Origin: Beijerinckiaceae bacterium RH AL1
GTDB lineage: Bacteria; Pseudomonadota; Alphaproteobacteria; Rhizobiales; Beijerinckiaceae
Direction: 5' to 3'
DNA length: 64,000 nt
NCBI GenBank assembly: GCA_901457705.2
Contig: LR590083.2
Coordinates: 186,001 to 250,000, forward strand
Part shown: positions 36,815-46,484 of the stretch, in pieces
Numbering within the stretch: the first letter of the stretch is position 1
Layout of the letters: each line of letters opens with the position of its first letter
The notes under the pieces: generated by a model
Databases searched by the model: none
What the model was told of the DNA's origin: nothing
The model's input: the letters and a program-made list of their open reading frames with translations, nothing else
Position numbers and translations under genes: made by a program

Positions 36815-38257
36815 TTACACTTCGGAAAAGGTGGAGACCTCGGCGACGAGCTGGAAGCTCGCCGAGACATCGTCGAGCTGGAAATGGGGCTGCAGGCGCA
36901 GGACGCAGCCGAGCACGCCGGGGCGCCCGGGCATCTCGCGCACCGACACGGAGGCGGCGCGCAGCGGGAACTTCGCCTTCAGCTCGTTGGGCGCGTCGTC
37001 GTTGCCGAGGCAGTGACGCTGCAGCCAGTCGTCGATCATCTTCTCGATGTCGGCCGGGCCGCCGAGCGAGCCGACCTTGTCGCGCATCATCACCTTGAGG
37101 AAATGCGCGAAGCGCGAGGCGCAGAGCACGTACTGCAGCATCGCGGCGATGCGCGCGTTCTCGTCGGCGATGCGGCTCGTCGTGCGCATCGGGCGGTGCA
37201 GCGACGGGTTGGCGTTGAAGACGAGCCACGGCGTCGAGGGCGCATAGCCGACCGGGATCAGCCCGTGGTCCGAGAACGCGCGCTCCTGCGCAGCGGTCAG
37301 GCGGATCTCGACCGGCGGCTGCGCGGCGAGACCCGGACGGTCCGTCGAAAAATGCATCGTCGGCAGGTCGGTGACGAGGCCGCCGCCGTCGGCGTCCTGT
37401 GGGGCGCCGCGCAGGTCCGCGAACCAGCCGGACTGGGTGAACGCGCGAACCACGACGCGCGAGAAGGCGTAGATCGGGCTTGCCCACAAAAGCTCGGTGC
37501 CGGCAGCGGTGATCTTCTCCTCGAACTGGAAGCCGTCGATGCGCGTGCGGTCGTAGGGCCGCAGCGGCGTCCGGATGAGCACGCGCGGCGCGAGCAGCCC
37601 GAGGAAGCGCGAATCCTCGATGCCGCGCAGCGACTGCCAGCGGACGAACGCGAGGCTTTCGAAGATGTGCGTCATCTCCGGCAGGAGATCGAGGTCGCAG
37701 AAGGAGTCGAGCTCGAGAAGCTCCGGCCGCGCCTCGAGCAGGAACGGTGCGAAGCTCGCGGCGGCGACGCCGGCGATGAAGCGCATCGCCGCGACGTCGT
37801 CGGTGCCGAACTCCGGGTTGATCCCGTGGCAGACGCGATAGTCGCCGAGCAGGATCCCGAACGGCTCGCCGCCCGCCATGCCGAACTCGCGATTGTAGAC
37901 GAGGTCGAAAAGATGGCTTTGATCGAAGTCGGTCGCCTTCTCGAGGTCGCGGCAGAGCTCGGGCCAGGAGACCGAGATGAGCTTGACCTGGACGTCCGGC
38001 GCTTCGCTCGCCGTCGCGACCGTGTAGGCCAAGCCTCGCCAGCGCGCCTCCATCGCCTGGAAGCGCGGATGGTGCATGATCGCGTTGACCTGCTCGGTCA
38101 ACGCGCGATCGATCAGCATGATGAGCCGGTCGATCTTCTCGCGCGTATCGATGGGGTGCTGCCGCGGCTGGGGGCGGCGCTGCGCCGCCACCATCTCGTC
38201 GACGGCTACCGCCGCGGAGTCTGCATCCGAGGCGTCAAGAAGCGTCTCGGCGTGCAT
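36815..38257 (-). CDS. tssC2: Second T6SS sheath-type protein TssC paralog
   Basis: A 480-aa TssC-family protein. Conserved parts are ALTEQVNAIMHHPRFQAME, ARWRGLAYTVATA, NREFGMAGGEPFGILLGDY and HCLGNDDAPNELKAKFPLR. It follows the first tssC by 10 bp. Agrobacterium also has two TssC proteins, TssC40 and TssC41; the present gene corresponds by position to the extra copy. Whether both enter the same sheath is not visible from sequence. Confidence 0.92.
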   Translation of the reverse strand: MHAETLLDASDADSAAVAVDEMVAAQRRPQPRQHPIDTREKIDRLIMLIDRALTEQVNAIMHHPRFQAMEARWRGLAYTVATASEAPDVQVKLISVSWPELCRDLEKATDFDQSHLFDLVYNREFGMAGGEPFGILLGDYRVCHGINPEFGTDDVAAMRFIAGVAAASFAPFLLEARPELLELDSFCDLDLLPEMTHIFESLAFVRWQSLRGIEDSRFLGLLAPRVLIRTPLRPYDRTRIDGFQFEEKITAAGTELLWASPIYAFSRVVVRAFTQSGWFADLRGAPQDADGGGLVTDLPTMHFSTDRPGLAAQPPVEIRLTAAQERAFSDHGLIPVGYAPSTPWLVFNANPSLHRPMRTTSRIADENARIAAMLQYVLCASRFAHFLKVMMRDKVGSLGGPADIEKMIDDWLQRHCLGNDDAPNELKAKFPLRAASVSVREMPGRPGVLGCVLRLQPHFQLDDVSASFQLVAEVSTFSEV

Positions 38258-38267
38258 GGCTGATCAC

Positions 38268-39758
38268 TCAGGACTTCTGCGGGATGCGGGCGACCATGCG
38301 CAGCGACGTGGTCAGCTCCTCCATCTGCAGCCAGGGGCGCATCCAGGCGACCGCATTGTAGGAGCCGGGGCGCCCGGGGATCTCCTGCACGGCGACCTTC
38401 GCCTCGCGCAGGGGGTAGCGCGCCCGCATCTCGGGGCCGGCATCGGCGCTCGAGTTGACGTAGTTCGAGATCCAACGGTTAAGCCAGGCCTCGCAGTCCG
38501 GCGCCTCCATGAAGGAGCCGATCTTGTCGCGGCCGATGACCTTGAGGTAATGCGCGAAGCGCGCCGTCGCCATCATGTACGGCAGGCGGGCGGAGATCGC
38601 GGCGTTGGAAGTCGCCTCGGGCCGATCGTACTTTTCCGGCTTGTGCGTCGTCTGGCCGCCGAAGAAGACCGCGTAGTCGGTGTTCTTGTAATGGCAGAGC
38701 GGCAGGAAGCCGAGCTTGCCGAGCTCCGCGTCGCGGCGGTCGGTGATGCCGACCTCGGTCGGGCAGGTGAGGTCGAGGTCGCCGTCGTCGCTCTGGAAGA
38801 TGTGCAGCGGCAGGTCCTCGACCTTGCCGCCGCTCTCGGCGCCACGGATGGCGGTCGCCCAGTTGGTCTTCGAGAACGAGTCCGTGATGCGGGTGGCGAG
38901 CACGAAGGCGGCGTTCATCCAGCAGTAGTTCTGGTGCGAACGACCCTGCGGGCCGAGCTTCTCGTCGGTGAGCGACTCCTCGAAGTCGAACTCCTCGACG
39001 AGGCGCGTCTCCCTGCCGTAGGGCAGCCGCGCCAGCACGCGCGGCAGCGTCAGCGTGACGAAGCGCGAGTCGGGGCTCTCACGGAACGAGCGCCACTTGG
39101 CGCTCTCGACGGTGTCGAAGATCTTCTCGAGGTCGCGCGGGCGGGCCAGCTCGCGGAAGTCCTCGAAGCCGAAGAGCTGCGGGCTCGCGGCGGCAATGAA
39201 CGGCGCGAAGGCGGCGGCCGAGACGCCGGCGATGCCCTGCAGAAGCTCCATGTCCTCGAACGAGTTCGAGAACTCGTAGTCGCCGACGAGGCAGCCGTAG
39301 GGCTCGCCGCCGGGCGTGCCGAACTCGTTCTCGTAGATCGCCTTGAAGACGGTCGACTGGTCGAACTCGACCGACTTCGCCATGTCCTTCCACAGCTCGC
39401 GCTTCGAGAGGTTGAGCACGCGGATCTTCAGGTTCACGCTCGTCTCGGTGTTGAAGACGAGATGGCGCAGGCCGCGCCAGGCGCCCTCGAGCTTGCTGAA
39501 CTTCGGATCGTGCATGATCGCCGCGAGCTGCTCGGAGATCTTCGCGTCGATCGCCTCGATGGCCTTGTTGATCGAGACGGTGAGATTGCGGTCGAACTTC
39601 ACCGTGCCGTCGAGCGCCTGCTCGGTCAGCGCGCGCAGCAGGGCCTGGGCACGCTCGGGCTCGGTCTGCTTCGTCGCCGCGATGACGCTGTCGAGCAGGC
39701 TCGGCTCTTCCGTCGTGGTGACGGTTGTTTCGGGAGAAACGACTTTCGAGGTCGACAT
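38268..39758 (-). CDS. tssC: T6SS contractile sheath large subunit TssC
   Basis: A 496-aa sheath subunit. It shows [60 protein letters not shown] and [20 protein letters not shown], all typical of TssC. TssB and TssC assemble the contractile tube sheath that ClpV disassembles. The start is 1 bp after the stop of tssB, so translation is presumably coupled. Confidence 0.96.
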   Translation of the reverse strand: MSTSKVVSPETTVTTTEEPSLLDSVIAATKQTEPERAQALLRALTEQALDGTVKFDRNLTVSINKAIEAIDAKISEQLAAIMHDPKFSKLEGAWRGLRHLVFNTETSVNLKIRVLNLSKRELWKDMAKSVEFDQSTVFKAIYENEFGTPGGEPYGCLVGDYEFSNSFEDMELLQGIAGVSAAAFAPFIAAASPQLFGFEDFRELARPRDLEKIFDTVESAKWRSFRESPDSRFVTLTLPRVLARLPYGRETRLVEEFDFEESLTDEKLGPQGRSHQNYCWMNAAFVLATRITDSFSKTNWATAIRGAESGGKVEDLPLHIFQSDDGDLDLTCPTEVGITDRRDAELGKLGFLPLCHYKNTDYAVFFGGQTTHKPEKYDRPEATSNAAISARLPYMMATARFAHYLKVIGRDKIGSFMEAPDCEAWLNRWISNYVNSSADAGPEMRARYPLREAKVAVQEIPGRPGSYNAVAWMRPWLQMEELTTSLRMVARIPQKS

Positions 39759-39759
39759 G

Positions 39760-40269
39760 TCAGGCTTTCCCCTCTGGCCGCGCGAGGTCCTCGGAGAGAC
39801 GCTTCAGCTCGCGCTGGTCCTGCAGGATCTTCTCGAGGATCGACTCGAGGTTGTCGGATCGGTCCGCCTTGGCGAGGAGATCGCGCAGCTTGTTGCGCGT
39901 CTCCAAGAGGTTGGCGAGCGCCGGCACCTGCGCGACGATGGCCGCCGGATCGAAGTCGTCCATCTTCGAGAACTTCAGCGAGACGCCGAGGTCGGTGCCG
40001 TCCTTGGTCAGCGTGTTCTCGACCTGGAGCTCGAGCCCGGGCGTCATGCGTGCCATCACGTCGTCGAAGTTGTCGCGGTCGATCTGCGTGAACTTGCGAT
40101 CGCGGAACGGCTTCAGCGGCGCCGTGGGATCGCCGGAGAAGTCGCCGAGCACGCCGACGACGAACGGCAGCTCCTTCTGGACGACGGCGCCTTCGGTCTC
40201 GACCTCGTACTTGATGTGCACGCGCGGCTTGCGGACCCGCTCGAGCTTGTCATGGATGCTTTGCGCCAA
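39760..40269 (-). CDS. tssB: T6SS contractile sheath small subunit TssB
   Basis: A 169-aa sheath subunit. The start was set at a TTG codon at 40269-40267, giving (M)[18 protein letters not shown], the classical TssB N-terminus. A strong ribosome-binding site (gaaggagaac) lies six bases before it. The open frame further upstream would run back into tssA and does not look like TssB. Other conserved parts are [18 protein letters not shown] and [20 protein letters not shown]. It pairs with TssC encoded 1 bp downstream. Confidence 0.94.
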   Translation of the reverse strand: MAQSIHDKLERVRKPRVHIKYEVETEGAVVQKELPFVVGVLGDFSGDPTAPLKPFRDRKFTQIDRDNFDDVMARMTPGLELQVENTLTKDGTDLGVSLKFSKMDDFDPAAIVAQVPALANLLETRNKLRDLLAKADRSDNLESILEKILQDQRELKRLSEDLARPEGKA

Positions 40270-40310
40270 GACCCGTTCTCCTTCACCTCTCGCCGCCGGC
40301 TCGCCTCGCT

Positions 40311-41462
40311 CTAGCGCTTGGCCGATGCATTCGCGTTCGTGCCGACGTTCGCATGGATGCCCGCGTGCTGGAGCAATTGCTTGCGGTTCTCCGCATTGGG
40401 AATGAGCTCTTCGAGCAGATCGACGAAGCTCATGCGTCCGCGCCACACCAGCGTCTCCAGCGCATACGAGATCGGCGAGTGCGGCTCGTTGTGGCGGAAA
40501 AACTCGGCGATGCGCAGCATCTCGGTGAACGCCTCTTCGCGCGTCCTGATCTCGCGCGGACCGGGCGGCGGCGCGGGCGTCTCGGCGACCGCATGGGCCG
40601 AAGGCTCGTCCACGTGGTTGGCGACGACGATGGTTTCGGGCACGACCTGTTTGGCCGCGCCATTGGTTGCGGTCGAAACCGGCGCGGCGGCCGCGGTCGG
40701 CGCGTTGCGGGGAATGTCGACACCACCGCCGAGCAACATGCGATAGGCGTCAAGCACCTCGTCGAGCACATTGCGGATGTGGCTCGAGGCCGGGGCATCG
40801 GGTCCGCAGAGGCGATCGAGCGTCGCGGTCAGTGCGGCGAAGGCGTCGCGCGCGGCGCCGGCCTCCATCGCGCGGGCGCGGATCGCCGCGAGCCCGGCGT
40901 TGGCGCGCGCGTCGCTGAAGGCGCGGCCGAGCGGCGTGTCCGGCGCCTTCTGCACGCGGCTCCAGTGCCACAGGGCATTGGTGCCGAAGCTGGCGTCCGG
41001 AAACAGCGGCACCATGCGGATCGGCTGGATCAAGGCGCCTTCCGTCCCCACACCATTGAGACCGGCGAGCGGCGCGATGCGACCAGCTGCATCGTCCTCG
41101 TCTATCGAGTGGACTTCGGGCCAGTAGCGCTCCAGAAGGCCGCGCGCGAGGTTGAAGCCCTGCTCCAGGCCGACAAACCCTTCGAGACGCAACAAGGCCT
41201 CGATCAGCCATGCCGCGATCTCGATGTCCTTTGTGCGGGTCTCGAGCGCTTCGACGGCGAGCGCCTGCACGACCTGCCATTCGTGCGGGACGACCGCGGC
41301 TTCGTCGGAGGCTTCATTGGCGCGCTCTATCGTACGAGCCTGCGCTCTCGCGTCTTTCAAACGAAAGTACAGAGAATTCAAACCGTTTTCACCGCGCAAA
41401 TCGCTGCCGGCCTGTGCGCCGCCCTCGATCGGCTTGAGCAATTCGTTCAAGTTCAACGACAT
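40311..41462 (-). CDS. tssA: T6SS protein TssA
   Basis: A 383-aa TssA, the cap and coordinator of tail tube and sheath polymerisation. The N-terminal ImpA domain has [31 protein letters not shown] and IAPLAGLNG. The C-terminal end contains [20 protein letters not shown] and [16 protein letters not shown]. The ATG at 41462 ([12 protein letters not shown]) is preferred over a GTG six codons upstream. First gene of the minus arm; the spacer to clpV is a divergent promoter region. Confidence 0.93.
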   Translation of the reverse strand: MSLNLNELLKPIEGGAQAGSDLRGENGLNSLYFRLKDARAQARTIERANEASDEAAVVPHEWQVVQALAVEALETRTKDIEIAAWLIEALLRLEGFVGLEQGFNLARGLLERYWPEVHSIDEDDAAGRIAPLAGLNGVGTEGALIQPIRMVPLFPDASFGTNALWHWSRVQKAPDTPLGRAFSDARANAGLAAIRARAMEAGAARDAFAALTATLDRLCGPDAPASSHIRNVLDEVLDAYRMLLGGGVDIPRNAPTAAAAPVSTATNGAAKQVVPETIVVANHVDEPSAHAVAETPAPPPGPREIRTREEAFTEMLRIAEFFRHNEPHSPISYALETLVWRGRMSFVDLLEELIPNAENRKQLLQHAGIHANVGTNANASAKR

Positions 41463-41715
41463 AAGTCTGCCCGTCTGCACGCCTGATACGGCTTAAGGCT
41501 CGGCCTGATCGCGGGTTAGAAAAGTATGCTTTTACTCGGCAAAGCAAGCTGTTTTTTATCGCCATGGTTATAGCGACGTCATGTGAACCTCGCAGTATGC
41601 TGCGCGTTACCATGGTCTGAACACCGTGTGACACTTTCATATCATTGGCTTTTCCTCAATCGGGCACGGGAATGATCGGCAAAAGCGGTTTGAAGCGCTC
41701 GGGATCTGCCGCGTA
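41463..41715. promoter_or_regulatory. Divergent tssA/clpV promoter region with two AGTATGCT palindromes
   Basis: This 253-bp spacer is AT-richer than its neighbours. Two short palindromes share the same core agtatgct: aaaagtatgctttt at 41521-41534 and cgcagtatgctgcg at 41592-41605. The cores are 71 bp apart, about seven helical turns. A run of six T lies between them. The arrangement looks like a pair of operators serving both operons; no known binding protein can be named. Confidence 0.45.
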
Positions 41716-44463
41716 ATGGCGGGGTTTGATCTCCGCGTCGTCGTGGACAGGCTCGAGCCGGCGTTGCGCCGGTCGCTCGAGATGGCGATGCATCTGGCGG
41801 TGACGCGCGAGCACGCGAGCATCGAGGTCGAGCATTGGATGTCGATCCTCGTCGCACGCGGCGGCCCGTTCGAGCCGCTGCTGCGCACGCTCGACATCGC
41901 AGCCGACCGCGTTGCGGACGACATGGCGCTCCGTCTCGATCGTATGCGCGGAAACCACCATTCCGCGCCCAGCTTTTCGCGCCCAGTGCTGGAGTGGCTG
42001 GAAGAGGGCTGGCTCGCGGCGTCGCTTCGTTTCGGCCGCAACGAAGTGCTGGCGACCGATCTTCTCCTCGCGCTGACTACCTCGGCGGTGCTGGAGCGGC
42101 TGGTGCGCGAGATCGCGCCCTCGCTGCGGCTCGACGATGCCAAGGTGATGGCGATCGCGACGTCGGCTTCGCGTGCGCCGTCGCCGGCGCCGGCCGGCAC
42201 GGTCGCGGGCGCCACACCGCAGGAGGGGGCGGCGCCACGCGGCGCCAAGGCGGACAGCGACATCGCCCGGTTCACGGTCGACCTCACCGCGGCGGCGCGC
42301 GAGGGCAAGCTCGATCCCGTCGTCGGGCGCGAGGCCGAGCTGCGCCAGGTCGTCGATATCCTCATGCGGCGGCGCCAGAACAACCCGATCCTCACCGGCG
42401 AGGCCGGCGTCGGCAAGACCGCGGTGGTCGAGGCGCTCGCGTTGCGCATCGCCGCCGGCGACGTGCCGCCGATGCTGGCCGACGTGACGATCCTCGCGCT
42501 CGATCTCGGCCTGCTGCAGGCCGGGGCCGGCGTGAAGGGCGAGTTCGAGCGGCGGCTCACCGGGCTCATCGCCGAGATCAAGGCGGCGACGACACCGATC
42601 ATCCTGTTCATCGACGAAGCGCACCTGATGATCGGCGCCGGCAACCAGTCGGGCGGGAGCGATGCGGCAAATCTCCTCAAGCCGCCGCTGGCGCGCGGCG
42701 AGCTGCGCACGATCGCCGCGACGACCTGGTCGGAGTACAAACGGCATATCGAGCGCGATCCCGCGCTGACGCGCCGCTTCCAGGTCGTCAAGGTCGACGA
42801 GCCGAAGCCCGAGCTCGCCGTGCGCATGCTGCGCGGCATCGTCCCGTCGCTCGAGACGCACCACGGCGTTCGCATCAAGGACGAGGCGCTTGTCGAAGCC
42901 GTGCGACTCTCGGCGCGTCACCTGCCCGACCGCCAGCTGCCCGACAAGGCGATCAGCGTGCTCGACACCGCCGCCGCCGGCGTCGCGATCTCGCACGCGA
43001 CCGACCCCGCCGCGATCGAGGATCTCGTCGCCGAGACTGCGCATCTCGCCACCGAGCGTGCCGCGATCGTCCGCGACGAGGGCGTCGACATGGCGAGCGC
43101 GCTGGCGGCGATCGATGCGCGCATCGCCGATGTCGAAACGCAGCTCGAGGCGCTGCGGGCGCGCGTGAAGAAGGAGCGCCTGCTCGTCGAGGAGATCGCC
43201 GAGACGGCCTCGGCGCCGGAGGGCGGCGAGGACGAGGCGGCGAAAACGTCGCGGCTCGAGCGGCGGCGCAAGCTGGAGGAGAAGCTCGCCGCGCTGCAAG
43301 GCGAGGCGCCGCTGGTCCATCCGCGCGTCGACAAGGATGCGGTCGCAGCCGTCGTAGCCCGCTGGACCGGCGTGCCGGTCGGGCGGCTGGTCCGCGATGC
43401 TGTCGTCACCGCCCGTACGCTGGAGGACCGGCTGCGCCAGCGCGTCGTCGGGCAGGACCGCGCGCTGGCCGTCATCGCCTCGGCGATGCGCACTTCCGCC
43501 GCACGGCTCGGCGATCCGCGCAAGCCGCCGGGCGTGTTCCTGATGGTCGGCACCAGCGGCGTCGGCAAGACGGAGACGGCACTGGCGCTGGCCGATCAGC
43601 TGTTCGGCGGCAGCCAGCACCTGTCGATCATCAACATGTCGGAGTTCAAGGAGGAGCATAAGGTCTCCTCGCTCGTCGGCGCGCCGCCAGGCTACGTCGG
43701 CTACGGCGAGGGCGGCGTGCTCACCGAGGCGGTGCGCCGCCGGCCTTACGGGCTCCTGCTCATGGACGAGGTCGAGAAGGCCCACCCCGGCGTGCAGGAC
43801 GTCTTCTACCAGGTGTTCGACAAGGGGATGCTGCGCGACGGCGAGGGTCGCGACATCGAGTTCCTCAACACGACGATCATCCTCACGTCGAACGCCGGCT
43901 CGGAGACGCTCGCCTCGCTCGCCGCCGATCCGGAGACCCTGCCGGAGGGCGACGCGCTGGTCGAGGCGCTGCAGCCGGAGCTCGCGAAGGTGTTCAAGCC
44001 GGCCTTCCTCGGCCGCGTCACCATCGTGCCGTATCTGCCGCTCTCGGAGCCGGTGCTGCACGACATCTTCAAGCTGCAGGTGGCCCGCATCGCCGAGCGT
44101 CTTGCGCTGGCCTACGGCGCGCAGCTCGTCGTCGCGCCCGGGGTGGAGGATGCGATCGTCGCGCGCTGCCTCGCCGGCTCGATTGGCGCCCGCGCCATCG
44201 AAGGCGTGCTGTCGCGCGAGGTGCTGCCGGCGATCTCCGATGTCGTCCTGGCGCATGCGCTGGGCGACGGCGCGGCCATCGCAGAGATCCACGTCGACCT
44301 CGACGACGCGCGGCGCATCAGCGTGCGCGCGACCCTATCCCACGGGACGGCATCCGTCCCGAGCGAGCAAGCGGCGGTGCGCCCCGCCGACTGCGATCAC
44401 CAGGGCGACCAGTCGCGCTCTGGGGGTCTGACACCCGAGCCGGTAGACCTGGCGCAAGCATGA
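41716..44463 (+). CDS. tssH: T6SS sheath-recycling AAA+ ATPase ClpV
   Basis: A 915-aa double-AAA+ unfoldase that extracts TssC from contracted sheaths. The N-terminal Clp repeat region (EHASIEVEHWMSILVARGGP) precedes AAA1 with Walker A GEAGVGKTAVVEALA at about residue 226, a middle coiled region (about 440-530), and AAA2 with GTSGVGKTETALALADQ at about residue 613. The sequence AAARGKLDPVV found in ClpB appears as AAAREGKLDPVVGREAE. Location between tssA and hcp identifies it as ClpV rather than ClpB. Confidence 0.96.
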   Translation: MAGFDLRVVVDRLEPALRRSLEMAMHLAVTREHASIEVEHWMSILVARGGPFEPLLRTLDIAADRVADDMALRLDRMRGNHHSAPSFSRPVLEWLEEGWLAASLRFGRNEVLATDLLLALTTSAVLERLVREIAPSLRLDDAKVMAIATSASRAPSPAPAGTVAGATPQEGAAPRGAKADSDIARFTVDLTAAAREGKLDPVVGREAELRQVVDILMRRRQNNPILTGEAGVGKTAVVEALALRIAAGDVPPMLADVTILALDLGLLQAGAGVKGEFERRLTGLIAEIKAATTPIILFIDEAHLMIGAGNQSGGSDAANLLKPPLARGELRTIAATTWSEYKRHIERDPALTRRFQVVKVDEPKPELAVRMLRGIVPSLETHHGVRIKDEALVEAVRLSARHLPDRQLPDKAISVLDTAAAGVAISHATDPAAIEDLVAETAHLATERAAIVRDEGVDMASALAAIDARIADVETQLEALRARVKKERLLVEEIAETASAPEGGEDEAAKTSRLERRRKLEEKLAALQGEAPLVHPRVDKDAVAAVVARWTGVPVGRLVRDAVVTARTLEDRLRQRVVGQDRALAVIASAMRTSAARLGDPRKPPGVFLMVGTSGVGKTETALALADQLFGGSQHLSIINMSEFKEEHKVSSLVGAPPGYVGYGEGGVLTEAVRRRPYGLLLMDEVEKAHPGVQDVFYQVFDKGMLRDGEGRDIEFLNTTIILTSNAGSETLASLAADPETLPEGDALVEALQPELAKVFKPAFLGRVTIVPYLPLSEPVLHDIFKLQVARIAERLALAYGAQLVVAPGVEDAIVARCLAGSIGARAIEGVLSREVLPAISDVVLAHALGDGAAIAEIHVDLDDARRISVRATLSHGTASVPSEQAAVRPADCDHQGDQSRSGGLTPEPVDLAQA

Positions 44464-44492
44464 CCGGCATTTGATCGGAAGGAGCAGAGACG

Positions 44493-44969
44493 ATGCCGAT
44501 TTACTTCCAGATGGATGGCATCCAGGGCGACGCGACGCAGGAGCAGCATGTCGGCTGGATGGACATCCAGTCGCTGCAGTGGCAGGTCGCGCGCAACATC
44601 AACACGCTTGCTGGTGCCGCCGCCAACCGTGAGGCGTCCGAGCCGGCGATCAGCGAGGTCACGCTGACGAAGATCAGCGACTCCTCGACTACCAGCCTCT
44701 TCCAGGAGGCCTGTACCGGCACCCAGGGCAAGACCGCCAAGATCGACCTCGTCACCACCGGCAGCGGCGGCGAGACGTACATCGAGTACATCCTGCACAA
44801 CACGCTGATCGCGTCCTACACGGTCGGCTCGTCGGGCGACCGTCCGACGGAATCGATCACGCTAAACTTCACGCAGATGGACGTGACCTACACGCCCTTC
44901 AACCAGGACAACCAGAAGCAGTCGCCGCTTCGCGCGTCCTACAACGTCGCCACCGCGCAGTCGATGTAA
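44493..44969 (+). CDS. hcp: T6SS tail-tube protein Hcp
   Basis: A 158-aa Hcp. It begins MPIYFQMDGIQGDATQEQHV, followed by GWMDIQSLQWQVAR, EVTLTKISDSSTTSLFQEAC and a C-terminal ESITLNFTQMDVTYTPF. Hcp hexamers stack as the inner tube, and Hcp is secreted. It is 29 bp after clpV with a ggaaggag site upstream. No vgrG, PAAR or obvious effector gene follows in the window. Confidence 0.96.
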   Translation: MPIYFQMDGIQGDATQEQHVGWMDIQSLQWQVARNINTLAGAAANREASEPAISEVTLTKISDSSTTSLFQEACTGTQGKTAKIDLVTTGSGGETYIEYILHNTLIASYTVGSSGDRPTESITLNFTQMDVTYTPFNQDNQKQSPLRASYNVATAQSM

Positions 44970-44999
44970 CGATCCGCGAGAGGTATCGACATCGTCGAG

Positions 45000-45025
45000 C
45001 GGGCGGATGCTGCGGCGTCCGCCCG
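45000..45025 (+). terminator. Hairpin downstream of hcp, probable terminator
   Basis: Perfect 8-bp arms cgggcgga and tccgcccg enclose a 10-nt loop 31 bp after the hcp stop. The downstream atcggctttctaat is only weakly T-rich. A terminator here would also separate hcp from the converging DUF2177 gene. Confidence 0.6.
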
Positions 45026-45062
45026 ATCGGCTTTCTAATCCGTGACAAGCGACCGATCCGGC

Positions 45063-45464
45063 TCAGGGCACCAGTCGCGAGGCAAGGTAGCCCAGTGTCG
45101 CCGACGTGCCCGTCAGCACCGTGCCCCAGACGACATCGGCGGCCGTGATCGTCGCAGTCCAGTTGCGTAGCGTCGCGAGGTTCGTGAAGTCGTAGACGCC
45201 GTAGGAGAAGAAGCCGAAGAGCGCGCCATAGATGAGCGCTGTGGTCCACTCGCCGCTCTTCATGGCCGGCGCCACGGCGAAGATCACCACGCCGACGACG
45301 AACATCAGGTAGAAGGCGACGGCCGGCCCCGGCAGAAACTTCGGCAGCAGGATATCGCCGAGCGTCGGCTTGTAGAGCCGGCTCGACATGATGCTCAGCC
45401 AGACTGAGTCGATGGCGAGGAAGACGACGAGGGTGGCAACGTAGGCTGCAATGTAGCGTGTCAT
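45063..45464 (-). CDS. DUF2177 family integral membrane protein
   Basis: A 133-aa membrane protein. It starts MTRYIAAYVATLVVFLAIDS, and the pattern VWLSIMSSRLYKP followed by further hydrophobic segments (VAFYLMFVVGVVIFAV, LIYGALFGFFSYGVYDFTN) matches DUF2177. Four membrane segments are likely. Function unknown. The ATG at 45464 marks the conserved start. It converges on hcp, separated by the hairpin. Confidence 0.88.
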   Translation of the reverse strand: MTRYIAAYVATLVVFLAIDSVWLSIMSSRLYKPTLGDILLPKFLPGPAVAFYLMFVVGVVIFAVAPAMKSGEWTTALIYGALFGFFSYGVYDFTNLATLRNWTATITAADVVWGTVLTGTSATLGYLASRLVP

Positions 45465-45991
45465 GAGCTGATCCGTGGTGGCGTGGCGCGAACCGCCCGA
45501 GACAGGATTGGGTTGCGCGGCATAAGCGCCCAAGCTTCGACGGCCGCAAATCGCTCCGGCGGCACCGCACGCCGAACGTGTCTGGGACGCCCACAACACT
45601 ACAAGTCCTCGGATAGAGTTCCGCAACATGAAAACCTGCTGGTTGCAGGCTGGGGGTCGGGGAGCCAGCCATGTCTTGCGAAATGCGTTGGCCTAAAAGT
45701 GCAAGTGATAGACGCGAAAAAAATTTACACGGCGGGCTGCGTCCGTTCCGTAGCCTTGTGCATTACATGGCGGACACTGGTTTTGTCTTGGAGCACGATG
45801 ATGACCCGTTATACGTCAGCGTTTGCGGTCCCGTCGGGGTTCGCGGTTTCGACCCGAACGGCCGCCAAGGGCACGACCTCGGCGCAGGAGCCGTCTGCGA
45901 AGGCAGCCAAGGCTGCGACGGGCGCCGGCGGACGCGCGCGACAGGCGTCGACGACCGCCACCACGATCCGCGCAGCGTGAGATCCCAACGG
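45465..45991. other. 527-bp stretch with no well-supported gene
   Basis: The spacer between the DUF2177 gene and the PsiF-like gene holds only one weak candidate. This is a 60-aa frame at 45798-45980 on the plus strand beginning MMTRYTSAFAVPSGFAV and continuing Ala/Thr/Gly-rich without a recognisable domain. An A-rich run at about 45717-45727 (cgaaaaaaatt) makes the middle more AT-rich than average, as expected for a promoter driving the downstream small genes. Nothing else was recognised. Confidence 0.4.
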
Positions 45992-46228
45992 ATGTCCCTC
46001 GCTCGTTTCGCATTGGCTTGCGTCTTGGTCGCTCAAGCCGGCGCTATGTTGAGTGCATCGTCGGCGCTGGCCGCGCCGACGAAGGCTGAGCTCGGCGCGA
46101 TGCTCAAGAAGTGCTCGGAAGAGGCTGATGCCAAGGGCCTCACCGTGCAGAAGGGCAAGGGCACTGAGCGCACGGCGTATCGCCGCCAGTGCATGCTGAA
46201 GAACGGCGTCTCGCCGAAGAAGCCCTAA
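45992..46228 (+). CDS. Small exported protein, PsiF-repeat-like
   Basis: A 78-aa protein with a signal peptide (ARFALACVLVAQAGAML, cleavage after SALA). The mature part of about 50 aa has two Cys in KKCSEEADAKGLT and AYRRQCMLKNG. The layout of C-(S/N)-x-E-A and R-x-x-(Y/F)-x-x-x-C resembles one PsiF repeat, a family of periplasmic proteins of unknown function. The start at 45992 follows caacgg and fits the signal peptide. Confidence 0.65.
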   Translation: MSLARFALACVLVAQAGAMLSASSALAAPTKAELGAMLKKCSEEADAKGLTVQKGKGTERTAYRRQCMLKNGVSPKKP

Positions 46229-46253
46229 CGGCTGGCGGGACCAGAAGGACATC

Positions 46254-46484
46254 ATGCTCACGCAGGCCACGGCACGCTTTCTGTCTTCGTCACCTGAGCC
46301 GCCGCTGTCTGTCCCTGTCCCACCCGATCCATCCCCCGGGCCAGGATCGACGCCTTCGGGGCCTCCGGCAGATCCTCTGTCGGTGCCTGTTCCTCCCGAC
46401 ACCCCCGAGCAACCGGCAGAACCCGAAGCTCCGACGACGCCCGGCGCGCCGCCGTTATCCGTGCCTGTGCCGCCCGACGCCTAG
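46254..46484 (+). CDS. Small Pro-rich protein with three LSVPVPPD repeats
   Basis: A 76-aa frame with a good ribosome-binding site (agaaggac) before the ATG at 46254. The product is rich in Pro and contains the exact motif PLSVPVPPD three times (about residues 17-25, 40-48 and 67-75), separated by Pro/Gly/Ser-rich spacers. No signal peptide or domain. It could be a short unstructured protein, or a coincidental frame in repeated DNA. It lies 25 bp after the PsiF-like gene and its end overlaps a converging gene by 4 bp. Confidence 0.5.
   Translation: MLTQATARFLSSSPEPPLSVPVPPDPSPGPGSTPSGPPADPLSVPVPPDTPEQPAEPEAPTTPGAPPLSVPVPPDA

Noticed and set aside
41563-41616. Two ccatgg hexamers in the tssA/clpV spacer as an inverted repeat
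   Set aside because: The hexamer is self-palindromic and the flanking bases do not pair well, so it was not called.
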